Positions 28,901 through 64,000 of a stretch of DNA of 64,000 nucleotides are shown here, one piece after another (within the stretch, counting starts at the first letter, position 1; each line of letters opens with the position of its first letter). Position numbers and translations under genes: made by a program. The stretch lies in NCBI GenBank assembly GCA_008921705.1, contig VFFE01006863.1, forward strand, positions 350,335-414,334. The letters are read 5' to 3'. The notes beneath the pieces are model-generated. The model saw nothing but the letters and a program-made list of their open reading frames with translations, made no database searches and had not been told where the DNA came from. The DNA is from Burhinus oedicnemus. Its lineage: Eukaryota; Chordata; Aves; Charadriiformes; Burhinidae.

Positions 28901-31900
28901 ACCTCATGGGACCTGATCCACACAAAAAGCCAGTGGGAGAAGAAGGTTGGTTCTTGTGCCTTCGAATCGCTGCGGTATCCTTCATTTTCTGCTGAAGTGA
29001 TTGGAATTTGGTCTGTAATGATGGCTTCCCCCGCGCGGTGTGTGCATCGGTGCACTCCATGTTACGTTTTGGAGAAACAAATGTGCCATGTCTGAGCATG
29101 AGTGCTCACGTGGCCCCAATCCTGCGCTCATGCAAAGTCAAGGTCACTGGCGCCAGTCGTGTTTACAAGTGGGTTTATCCTGCAGCTTTGCTCACTGTGA
29201 AAGCCCATGCATGTAAGTGGTTCTGGGGTTGTATAAATCCTGCTGGGTGAAGGATGCCGTCACTAATTTAGCAAGTTAACAGGGTAGCTTTTTGTTCAGC
29301 TTCCCCTGCCTCCTGCCGCAATATAAATTAGAAAACCTTGTGCTGAGCTCGAAAAATCTGATGGTGCCATCGACCAGCTGGGATTTTGAGCTGCTGGAAT
29401 TGCAAACTGCATGTGATATAAATGGCCTGAAGTAAAACAGGTCATCAAAATAGAATATTAATGATCTAAGATGTTGGTAACACAAGAGCTCTTTTAAATT
29501 TATGTCCTAAATAATGAGCTAAAAGTAACTACAGGAGCTGATGATGGTAATAATTTTTTTTTTTTTTTAAAAAAAGATAATATATCCAGCCCCCAGTTCC
29601 TTTCATGACCCACAGTCCCAAGATGCTGCTCTTCATTTTCAGCTCATGGGCTTTGCTCTCAGGGTGGTTTAGGTCCTTACGTAAGCACACTGGCCTCAGC
29701 TAACCTCCTCCTAATGTCCAAACGCATTTCTGTTGTGCCTTCTAGTACTGTACCTTTGTCAGGTTTAAAATATCATGGTGTAGATGTCAAAATCTAGATG
29801 CTCCCCAAACTAAACTTGGTTTGTTCTTGGAACTGGGGGAGGCAGGATTAGAGGGAGGATTAGATCAGTAGGATTTTTGGCTGAGATGATACACGAAAAG
29901 GTTGCTGTTCCTGTTGGTGTCGCGTTTTGGTTACCTGAACATCAGTCATTTGAGTTCATCGTTGTTTTGGGTCAACTTCTATTTTTGTTGCTTATAAACA
30001 TCTCTTGATGTTCTTGTTTTTATTTAGTGGATTAACTGTTGGTTAGCGGAAGCAGCCTGTTGGACAGGTGGAGTGATGGAGGAGACTAACAAGGTGACGG
30101 TTTCTCTCCTGTGCCCTTAAGAAGGGCTCAAGAAATTGTTCCCCCCTATGGTAAGGGAGAGGGAGGAAGGTGGGGTGGGTACAGGTCATGTGCAGCAATG
30201 CAAAGCTACAAAAGGAGACACTGAACAGGCCATGGAAGATGTTGGTCGTTGCTGTGGAGTCCCAGGCTGAAGTATCCATCTCTCAAAGGAGATCTGGCTG
30301 GATTCAGCAGCAGGCCAGCACCCAGACCTCACCGATGCCAGAATCCGAGACCTTTCCTCTCCATCTGCTCGCTGCTGGACTGAGGTCTGGGGAGGACCCG
30401 GAGCTTTGAGTTCAGCAAACCCAAGGTTTTGCGCTCCCTCTGCTGGCTGCATTTTTGCTGGCTAGTGCCTGCTCTTCATCCCTGAAGGAATGCTGAAATC
30501 AGTGGGGACAATCTTGAACAAACAGGGAAGTAATAAAATTAGCATGGCTCCTTTTTAGGGTCCTTGAAGACTAAGAAAAAATCCTTGTTGACCATGCTGC
30601 AGAGGTGCAAGTCAGTAAGGAGATGCATTTCTTACACTTCTTTCCAAAAAGGTCATTAGTTGCCTTGGAAAGTGGAGGCACAGGGGAAATCACATCAGCC
30701 TAAGTCACACTTCAGTATCTTTTGAATCTAGTGTGGAACACTTGAACTATGACCAAGAATGACTTCAGTATTCTGTTTGCTTGCCTTAAATTTTATGTGA
30801 ATTTTTTGTTCTGTGTTAGCCCGAATAGTGATAGGTCTGTCTCCAGACTCAATGGCAACTTCTCGTTGCCACCTCTTCTCTCAGCTTTCGTTTGCTGCAG
30901 TCCCTGAAGTGCTTCCTTGATTTGTTTTTTAAACTTCCAAACTGTTTCTCATCTCAAGCCACCACTGTCCTGATACCACAACCTTGTACTCAGGTTAGAA
31001 CCTCAGAGGGTATCAAAAACCACTTTGATTTCTAGAGTTTTCTCTCTCAAGCATTATGGTTTCCGTCTCCTCATCTCTACTTTGAATCCAGCAGATACTT
31101 CTCTAGGGCATTAGCTTCCAGTTTTGGAAAGCAGCTTGTGTTTGTCCATTTACCAGGCTGAAATCAAATGTTCTGGCCAACACTGAGAGCAGCCCAGGTA
31201 GTGGTGTGCATTTTACACCCCTGTGGACCTTGGTTATTGTCAGTCCCAGCCATATCCAGCCCAAATTCCCTACCGGGTAAGGACTGCATGACTGGGAAGC
31301 ATTGGCACACTGTCCATGTTCAAGGAGTTTCTGAAACTTTTTCTCTCTGCTCTTTAGTTTCACTCTTGCTGCCTGCCTAGACCTGGTAATAGTTTTTGCT
31401 AAATGTTCTTACTTCTCCTGGTTCTTCCCTAAGATTTCCACTTTGATAGCAGAGCTTTGAGTTGAAATGACCTTTTTGCTTACTCTCAAGTTATTTCTGG
31501 TTCTCAGCTAGTTTCTTTTACTCATGGACCTATGGTGACTTCTTAGCTTCTGATCCGAGTTTGTTGCCAGGTTCAGTTCAGTTGCGTGTAAAGCTGCAGC
31601 AGGTAGCAGCTTTCCAGAGCAATGCTCTCACTCCTAGAAGCAGCAGCAAAGTAAATTAAGTTTGGCAGCGTGCTTCTCACCAAGGTCTGACCAGAACGGA
31701 TTGAAGGGTAGGCAGCAGCAGTTGAGTTGGAGCACGTACACCAAGTGATAGGCTGCTGGAGATGGAAAATGTTAGCTCATCGCTTCTCTTCCATCTGCCA
31801 TAGGGCAGCGGAGAATTATTGAGTCCTTTCTAGGAGCTTCTAGGAGTTTTCAAAGTTGCAAGTAACTGAGCTTCTGCCATTTCCCTTGGGAAAGTATTCC

Positions 31901-33436
31901 TTACAAATACAATTCACTGTCAGGAAGTCGTTCTGAAACTCTCCTTAATTTTTCCTTTTTTTGGTGTCCTCCCACTAAAATGGGCTTTAACACAAAGAAT
32001 CTATTTAAAGCGCTCCTTTTTTATTTTCCTGTGAAGGCTGATGGGGTTTCTAGTTAATGTTTGCACGAGACTGTAGCTCTCTGGTTTAAAGGCGAAGAAT
32101 CACTGTATTCCCTGTGGTTGCACTGATACTTTCACTCATTTCCATGAGGGGCTGGATGAGTTTCACTCAGTGTATTAAATGAATGTTAGTTATTGGGTTC
32201 CCTTCCCAAATATATATTAAAAAATTGTATGTTTTGCTGCTGGAAAGAGCAGCCTAGTCTAAATCTAGATCATGTTTGTGCAGAAGTTTTGGGTTGCTCT
32301 TGATTCTGTGAATGGTGTTGTGTTGTGAACCCGAAGACAGCGTACACTGTGGCGAGGGAGAAAGTAGCATTGAAAATAATCAAAGTGCAAAAGCAAACAG
32401 TATGAATGCAAATTTCTGCTAACAGAGATTTAATGTCCTTGAACTGTGCTGCAGAAAAGAAATTTAGGAAAACACTTGTTACTTAGGTATAATTGCTTGC
32501 AAACCAATGCTATTCTAGAGGGAATTGGTTTTAATGGTTAAATTATACAGCACATTTTAAAATTGATTGTTTTGCATAATGTATTGTTGAACCTGTGAAT
32601 CTCACTGACAGACCACATTGTTTACCTTTGTAGAAATCAGTCAAAACCAAAACAGTTGCATAAGAAGAAACTGGGAGATTTTTCAGAAGCACAGATCATT
32701 CATTAGCAAATTCAAGGGCAGCTAAACACCTCCTGGGATTATTCTCCATGTCATTGGAGGCATATTAAACACTTTATATAGCTTAACGTTCCAGGACACT
32801 CACCAACAGCAAATGGACTCAGGTTACTGGTTTTAAAAAAAAAATGGACTAGCCTGATTCTAGTTTTACCACAAGATAACAACAGGAATCTTCTGTTTTA
32901 TAAATGTCTACCATAGCTTTGATTTAGCACTGATTTTTTTGTTAATAAATGGAAACTGAAGGCCTTTAGTGAGATCTGCTTCTTGCGTGGGGGAAATGAC
33001 ACATACAGATCTTCCCAGTTACTAAGTTCATCAACCTCCTTCTGCAGAAATAGAGGCATCTCTAGTTGCTTACTCATGATATAAGCTTACACACATTACA
33101 TATAGGTTGTTACTCACTGCTCAGAGCCCCTGAGTTACACCTCTGCTGGTGGACCACTTCCCGAGATCCCTCGTTTGCTTTAAAGCTGTGCAAGCAGTAT
33201 TAAAATTTTTTGCAGCGTAGTCTGTCTAGTAGTGTCATTTTGCTATTACTTTTCATCACATACAAGGCCATATTGTGGCATTGCAGATCAGTAAAGTATA
33301 CTTGCTGTCTTTCCATATCATCCTTATGTACTGAAAATTTAGCAAATTTTTTAGGTTCCTAAGCAGAAATTCAGGAATGTAGAGTTAGAAATTAAGTTTG
33401 GGCTGGGATTTCAGTCAGGCCTCCCTTCAAAGTCTC

Positions 33437-34170
33437 TTAGAATCACAGGGTAATATAGGAAGATAGTTCTGGAGGTCATCTGGTCCAGCACCCTCTTCAG
33501 AGCAAGCTACATTTAAGTTGACTTAGGTCACTGAGTTTTGAATACCTCCAAAGATGGAGATTTCACAGCCCCTTTGGGCCCCTGTTCCAGTTTTTTACCA
33601 CCCTTATGGGGAGCAAGTTTTCCTTATCTAAGGAGAATTTCCACTTTTGAAACTTGTGTCCATTGTCTGTTGTCCCATCATGTATCTAGCTCCAAGAATA
33701 ATTTAGCTTTGTCTTCTCTGTAGCCTACTCTGAGGTACGTAAAAACTTTTAAGACCCTCTTAGTCTTCTCTTTGCAGGACTGAACCATTGCAGCTCCCTC
33801 TGCTTTCCCTTGTGCATCATGGGCTCCAGCCCCTGACAATCTTAGCGTCCATCCACTGGAATTGCTTCAGTTTGTCAATGTATTGTACTGGAGAACCCCA
33901 AACTGGACACCAATATTCCAGGTGCAGTCTCGCAAGTGCCAAATAGAGAGGAATAATCCGTCCTCTTGACTTGCCTACTGCACACGTACTAATGTAGTCA
34001 GTGTGCAGTTAGCTTTCATTGCTGCAAGAGTGCACCGCTGACTTGCGTAGCTTGTCCACCGCGACCACAGGGTCCTTTTCTGCAGACCCAGCCAGTCGGT
34101 TCCCAGTACAAATACATGGGGATTATTTTGTCCCAGGTTCATGACTTTGCATTTGCATTTATTGAACTTC
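33437..34170 (-). mobile_element. Old CR1 LINE fragment (copy 5)
   Basis: The left end is a diverged CR1 tail (TTAGAATCACAGGGTAAT). Then come recognisable antisense blocks: ACCTCCAAAGATGGAGATTT, CTGTTCCAG and AACTGGACACCAATATTCCA. Minus-strand translation near 34080-34180 gives IMKFNKCKCKVMNLGQNNP, a CR1 reverse-transcriptase C-terminal region. It is more diverged than the other copies, with many frame breaks. The right border is uncertain. Confidence 0.85.
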
Positions 34171-37100
34171 ATAATGTTCCCGTCAGTCCGTTTCTTCCTC
34201 CCTTGCGTCTGTTGGGAAGTGGCGTGTGAGAGTCGGGTGGGTACAGCTTTATTCATATGGCAAAACTCTTCATGTAGACGAGACCCTATGGACTGACCAG
34301 AGCAGATGTTGAACTTGATCAGATGTTTTCATCTCTCCTTGGCAGTATTCTTGAGGTCCTTGCTCTAAACATATAAATACCTCAGGATCAAAGGGTGAAT
34401 TTTTTTTTTGTTATTTCTTTTTTCAAGGAATGCTCAATTGTGAGCGAAACAGTATTTCAAGCATTTCTTCCCGTGCTGTTCGGCATGGTCAGTCTATCAC
34501 GTGGACTCTCTTGAGCTCATTCTAGGTTCACTGACTCATGCGGATTTCACTAAGCATCTTCATGCGTCTTAATTAGCTTAATAAATTAATCAGAAGTTGC
34601 GGTACAGAGCAAAATCCAAGCTGAGCTGCAAGATTTTGAGCAATGGGATGAGACTGGATTTGCTTTTAATGAAACTCTGTGGTCCTTTAGTTGCCCATGA
34701 ATATAACTGAGAGATTAGCATTTGTCACAACTTGTGTCCGAAGGTGTGTGCACATATGAGCTCCGTAGGCTCTTGCTGATGTTACCGACTGTTGCTGTAG
34801 ATGGGGGAAGCTGAGACAGAAACCAAATGCTGCCTGCCTATGGTTCTAGAGGAGTCATGGGTCAGAGCACTGCCCACAATTCTCTCCTGGTGCTGCTTAT
34901 TACATGTCATTTAGGTCATTTCTGCCTTTATCATCAGATCTGGCAGTGCTGCAGAGCTGCCTGCTTGCTAGATCTCATTGTATCAACACTTAAACCAAGT
35001 GATTAAAGAAAGATTAATGTCATAGATGTAGTGTGGTTAAAGACCGTGGCCAGAAAATCAGTGAAGTATAGAAATTATTTATATATTTTCCATGCACGCT
35101 TGCTCTCTCTGTTTAATTTGTGTTCTGCTCTCAAAGCCCTAGGAATAATACAGACAATCCAGGTTTCCGTACCTGGATGTTTACTTTATTCAGCTCCTTG
35201 TTGGATATGTATTTTATGTCCTTGGTGGTGGAAAATACAGTTGAAACCTCTCTTTCTCAGTTGAATAAAATGGTATGACAAATACCATGGCCTGATAAAG
35301 TCTTTGAATAAAGCTGTAGCCAATTTCGATTTAAAACACTCGGAGGAGTCATTATTTTACTCACAGGCCACTTTTAAAGTTGGGCACATGCTGTGTTGTG
35401 CTCTTTTACGATGTATAAAGAAGCCTTTGCGCTCCTCTGGCTTTTTCTTTAGCCTTTTCTGCCTTAATTAGTTCCATACGTGGAGGGTATTTTGCCGTCA
35501 CCTATCCAGCCATCTGAGAGGGCAGTCAGTCCAGGAATGCATCTTCGTGCCACCTCCATCACCAGTGCTGACACTTGTTCCACTGTCTGATGATTTCTGG
35601 CAAATTATTTGATCTGAATCAAAGTTAACTTCCAAAGACCCAAGAAATGTAATTTTCAGATCCAGTCGATCTCATCAAGTGACTGCATAAGTACTGGAGC
35701 CAATGCAATGGAAAGAGAAGACAGGGAGCAAAAGGCAGCCTTTTAGCGGCAGCCCAATTAGATTGGCCTAAATTCATGTGACCCTGGCAAAGTGATGGGT
35801 TCATGAAAGTCAGGAACAGGAAAACTTGGCAGTCTAGAGGGAACAAAGGTTAGTGTCAGCCTGCATTTGAAAATTTATCTATTTTCAACAGATAAACTCT
35901 CTGTAACATATAATTTTAATAATGAAGAGCTGAACCTTGATGCTACCCACAAAAAGTCCAATGACATTTGAAACTATGACAAGTTTCAATGGTCTAGATA
36001 CTTTGGGTGATAAATAAAAAAACTAAAAATCAGAGATTACGGTAGAGCCAGAAAAAATGTTTCTAGCCGCCTTTTTCATTGTAGAAAGTGCAAAATGTCC
36101 GATACCCATCTGTAACTAATTTCTTACCGGCTCACTTTGCATAAGAGAGCAGTAGCTGGTACAGATTTTGGTCACTTGTCTCACACTAGGTACTGTTGGT
36201 CACATCAGAGTGGTGTGGCTGCTAAAATGGGGAGAGTGTAACATGTTTTAGTGATCCTAAATTCTTGGTGGGGCCCACCACGATGGAAGGGGCGCATAAC
36301 TGGTTTTGTGGCTGAAGGTAGTACACAACTTCCCGTGGTATTACAGCCCCTCAAGTCCATAAATCCGTAAATCTCAACCACTGCTTGTAGATGTGTCCAG
36401 CCCTCCACTGTTAGAAAGACTGTCCTTTTCAAAATGTAAAATTTGATCACCTAGTTCAACTTTATCGTGGGCAATACAGAAGTGGAGGAGAAGGCTGTAA
36501 TTTGGTGATGCTGATCAAAGCTGAAACACCGAGTTGATAGCATTGTTTGTTGTTTTTTGTTTTTTGTTTTTTTATTTTACCCACTTGTACAGATCTGAGC
36601 ACTCTTAGCACTTACTAATGTGTGAGAATGGTGATCATTGGGAATTAGCATCTAAATGAGCTTGTGCAAATGAGCTCCTTTGGTCTGTGATAGTTCTTGG
36701 AGGAGTTATGCCTTTTGACTTGAAAACAAATATTATAATCTGAGCAGGCACTGGGAAGTAAATTACAATATTTTGGTTTGTCTGTGTGGTATTTTTTGGT
36801 GCCACAGTTCTTGTTGAACATTGTTATATTGAAAGGATGTAATTGGAATAATATATTATAGGGGAACATCAGTGATAATAGTACTTAGATCTTTCATCTT
36901 TTTATTAAGTCACTTTTTTTTTTTTTTTAATACTGTTCATTGAGCAGTAAAAAGAGCTGGAAGTCGTGCAAAGAATGCAAAGAAATAAAACCTAGCACAG
37001 TGAAAGACTTTCGGTACAATATGAATGTTGATCCTTTAAATCACAAATCATCTTTCTATTAATTCACTGTAGAATAAGGTCTCCTCAAGATAAGACTCAG

Positions 37101-38471
37101 CAGTGCTGTGGAGTTGGTATTTAAAGTATGTCCATCTGCATCTAAACGAGTAGCTCCAAGACAATCAGATTATGCAGTAGTTACTTTGGTGAGAATATCG
37201 CCTAAGTGGAATGGAAACTTCATTTTGAGTCTAATATTAGACCCTGCTTTGGAAAATTCCTTTTAAATGATCACAAGCTGGGAATAGCAAAAGAATTTAA
37301 CTTTCGACAGACAGCATTCACCAAGAATTTGTTTTTAACTGCTTATGTTGGGTCCCTGGGAAAGCAGATGTGAAAAACTTACCAAAGTGAATTGACTTGA
37401 CCTGATGCAATGTTTATATCAGTAGTTGATAAGTTTTCCTCCCTCGTCTAATTTGTTCAGGATATTTTCATTCTTTAACCATGAGTAAGTCTGGTTTGGA
37501 ATAGTTTGAATGCTTGCTAGTCTAATAATCTGAATCTTAAAACATGCAGACATTATTGCCTATAAAGGGGTCTAAGCAAAGTTGAACTATTTTGGTTGTC
37601 TTCCACAGATGGGATAAGTATCGTTTTTGAGTCTAGCAAAGAGGAATGTGAGACAACGTTGCTTACCTCCTGATAGTTCAGAAAGCATGTTGATATCTGC
37701 TGTATTTTATACTTCAAAATGCCATTTGTATGTGATGAACCCTTTGAATGCATGTTACGTTTTATGCAGCTTTACAGAGGACCAGCTTTCAATGGTAGCT
37801 AGGGAGACTGGCAACCAAGGACATCAAAGCGGATTTGAATGGTCATAGTAGTATTATTATTCTTGTGGCAGAAAGGACTTTACGAGTTATAGAATATGCT
37901 GTGAATGATGCACAGCTCGGGGATCTTTAGAGCCACTAGTATATCTCATCTTAGCTTTTCTCTTTGTTGACCAGACAAGGTCACTTCGAATATTTTAATT
38001 AATCAGTTCCTAAGTAAGCTGTGTGCTCCCCCTCCACGTATGGAGCGTGTCTAAATAAATTATTTTTGAGTGAGGGAGGAGGAAAAGAAAAACTCATGGA
38101 TTGGGCTGACCTCTTCTACCCAGCTCTACCCTGTCCATGTGCTTCTGTGGTTTGGCCATTGTTGCTGTTGTTTCCAAACTTGAGGAGAATATCCGCGGGA
38201 GCTTGCTGCAAAGGAGAGCTCCAGCCTGGCCTTCCTCTGCCAGTGCATGAGACAAGAAGTGGAACAACCATCAACAAGATAGTATAATGAATTCAATGCC
38301 AGGGTGACAGTTTCACTGGGAAAGGCATTAGAAAGAGAACATTGATCTTTTTAGGCGTTCTCTTTTAGTGCGTTAGGTGGATTTATGTGACCCAGGAATG
38401 CATTTCTCAGACAGAAATCAGATTGTTTTTAAGCATCTGTTAAACTTTGCCTCTTTTTTCATGAAGCCTGA

Positions 38472-61642
<23,171 letters not shown>

Positions 61643-64000
61643 GAGCTGACTCCCCACAACCCACCCATCCCATCTCCTCAACAGGACCAGCCCTCGCTCC
61701 TTCCTGCCTCCTCCCCGAGTGTGAACACCGTTAGTATGTGCTTGCAACACTGTGCTGCATCCAGTGTTCTGAGACCAAAGACTTTTGCATCCGTTCTGGG
61801 AGCAGAAGAGGAAGAAACAGGAAGAAAGGAGCAAAGAGCAAGAGAGACTAAAGCCCCAAGCATACTTTGGGAATGGTGAGCCACCCTTGAGAATGATGAA
61901 AATACTTCTTGCAAAGTAGAATCATGTTTATTTTTTATCTGTATTTTTGATCCTTGTTGGGTTTTTCCTCCTCAAACACATACGGAGAAGTTTAAAAGCT
62001 CCTCCAGTTATTTTTTCAAGAGAGATCATGTTTTTAAAAAGTATTTTGAAGAGTTTTAAATTGTTTCTGTCCCTCCCGAACCTCATATGGGCTCTGTTGT
62101 GGTTTTGTGAATTGGCTCCAATGTCCTTAGGCCTCTTTTCACCCCTCTCTGGTCCTTTTTGTTGCCCTGTTGAAGAAGTTAGTAACTGGTACTTGTATGT
62201 TATGTGTGTCCTAAGAATAAGCAAGCTTCAAGGAACCTCTGGTTTCAGCCACCTGGAGGGCCAAGGGATGAGTATTATTACATTCTTCCAGTTAAGTTTC
62301 AGGGAAGGAGTTGTTACTTTGGTATTTAATGATCAATCGAATTTCAGAAGGTTTCTTTGTAAAACAGGCAAAAGCATTTTTACACTTACAGTTTTGTAAC
62401 CTCCAAAAACTTTGTGTATGTTGAAGATGATGCTTGGGGGAGGAAAGGAGTTAGGTAGTAAAACTGCAGTCTTGTGAAATGAAAGCCAGATGTAATTTTC
62501 CATAGTGAAGAAACTGGGTGATTTTTCATTGATGCTCCTGACAATTCCATGGTGAAGTAATGTGGGCACCCCAAAATGACAAGCCTTTAAGCACTCGTGT
62601 GCTGTAGTGGTCTGTGCAGTGTTACCTCGGCCAGAGCAGATGTGCAGTCTTTGCTAAATAACAGAGAACATCAGTCCCCATCCCCACTTCAATCTCTAGT
62701 ATTAACACAAAAGATGCTGCTACAATTACACCCAAAGTACATCCTCCAGGTGACAGTAAACCTCTGCCAGTGCAAGGATGGACTCTGCTGAGGAGTTGGG
62801 ACCATTCTCTCCACTCCAAGAACTGACAAAACTTCCCAGACGCGAGTGTACTGCACTTCAGGGATTCGGAGAGGTTCATTTCCAGGCTGTTTCCAGCCAT
62901 GTTCCTTCCTTTGAGTGGATTTAGTGCATTTCCTTCTCTCTTGCCCCTTTTAACAGCCATTTTAGGGATTACCATGGTAGCGGAGCAGAGAGCCTCCCAC
63001 TCAGCTGCTGCTCGTGCAGAGCACCCTGTGTTGGGCAGCAGAAACCAATTCCTTCACCCCAAAAACCTGAATGCAGATTGAGTGCAAGCAAGAGGCACCC
63101 CGTGGCAGTTGTGCATCACACATTCCCCTCTCCCACAGACGGACTCAAATGAAAAAAAAAGTCATCACGCCCCGATCCTCTCCCCTGCCAGTGCTGTCCC
63201 AAACAAAATGTGAATGTTGCCTTCGTTATCTGGAGTGATTAATAAATCAGGCATTGCAGTTTCTCTGTTTCGAGACCCTTCCGTGGCCGCTGGCTATGTA
63301 GCATTTCCCTTCCTTTCTTTACACCTGGATAATCTCATCTGACCCTCAAAGAAGCCCCCAGCCCCAAAAGCAACTGCCAGAGCTCTCTGTGCCTGCACGC
63401 CTGCCCCGTCTCTCCTGCTCACAGGCTGGGGAAGGCACTCGCCGCAAGTTCCCGCGATCCGTCTCTGCGAATGGTGGCTGGAAAGGTGCAATATTTTGCT
63501 GCAGGATCTCCCCTCAGGAAATTGGAGTGTGTGGTGTCAGAGCCGATTGGGTCTGCATGTGTCTCTCCTCCTCTCTCTCTCGGATTCAGAAAGCAGCCCT
63601 AATTTTTGCTGTCCTCCCCAACGGGAAAGGTGCACTTCTTCCTTGGAGCCGCCCATGAGGATGAAGTCCCCACAAGGGGGCATAGAAATTGCACAGTATC
63701 CAACTTGTGCACCCAGTGAGGAGGGAACGGGGCCCCCAGAAACCTTACTCTCACATTTAGCTTTTTATTAATTTTGTTTGAGTCCCATCTAAAAGTGTTT
63801 CCTTAATCTCCATCCTTGCTCTGATGTGCACCAGCCCACCACTGCTGAGGGCACACAGCTCAGCGTTGGCATGGGCTGACCTAAACCCTGATCATTCCTA
63901 GAGAGCTGCCAATATTGCACCTTTCTTGTAAAACAAAATGTTGAGATGTTACAGCGTTTGTCCTCAGCGAGGGACTCGCCTCGCCAGTTTTTATCTAGTG
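61643..64000 (+). other. CNNM2: CNNM2 3' untranslated region and downstream sequence
   Basis: Sequence after the stop is read as the 3' UTR of the terminal exon. It has no splice-supported coding potential. The first canonical AATAAA is at 63241-63246, with T/G-rich sequence 15-25 nt downstream, so a transcript ending near 63260-63275 is likely. CNNM2 may also use more distal sites beyond the window. In human the next gene, NT5C2, is on the opposite strand; nothing from it is seen here. Confidence 0.75.
63241..63246 (+). promoter_or_regulatory. Candidate polyadenylation signal AATAAA
   Basis: This is the only canonical AATAAA I found between the CNNM2 stop codon and the window end. It lies 1.6 kb into the 3' UTR. 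A TTTCTCTGTTTCG stretch follows at about 63261, suitable as a downstream element. Confidence 0.6.

Overview
The window looks like bird nuclear DNA and lies inside one gene, CNNM2 (ancient conserved domain protein 2 / cyclin M2), transcribed on the + strand. It carries the last part of a very long first intron, seven coding exons (numbered 2 to 8 on the vertebrate model), the six introns between them and the start of the 3' untranslated region. The avian call rests on the repeats: the interspersed elements I recognise are CR1 LINE tails with the bird-type octamer-like 3' end, and overall repeat load is low. I cannot name the species.

Layout: 1-38580 is intron 1, noncoding apart from five CR1 fragments, simple T/G-rich tracts and one 30-bp tandem duplication. 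Coding exons lie at 38581-38724, 46732-46869, 49007-49176, 52620-52713, 55166-55231, 59084-59268 and 61433-61639 plus the TAG stop at 61640-61642. All seven join in frame. They encode the last 335 residues: the end of the second CBS domain, the cyclic-nucleotide-binding-homology (CNBH) domain and the acidic C-terminal tail. If 540 residues lie in the upstream exon 1, as in the 875-residue human protein, the last residue is exactly 875. The DUF21 transmembrane domain and first CBS domain are outside the window. From 61643 onward the sequence is 3' UTR, with a canonical AATAAA at 63241-63246; the true 3' end is not fixed.

Features of note within the gene: a GC-AG intron (intron 3), a 66-nt frame-preserving exon (exon 6) matching the known 22-residue isoform difference of CNNM2, and a splice-flanked 32-nt segment about 100 bp downstream of it that would act as a poison exon if used. 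The Asp (codon 38631-38633) and Thr (38661-38663) known for PRL phosphatase binding and ATP binding in CNNM2 are both present.

All six CR1 fragments lie antisense to CNNM2. I found no tRNA, rRNA, CRISPR array, second protein-coding gene or evidence of a new multi-gene system. Most open frames in this AT-rich intronic sequence look like chance.
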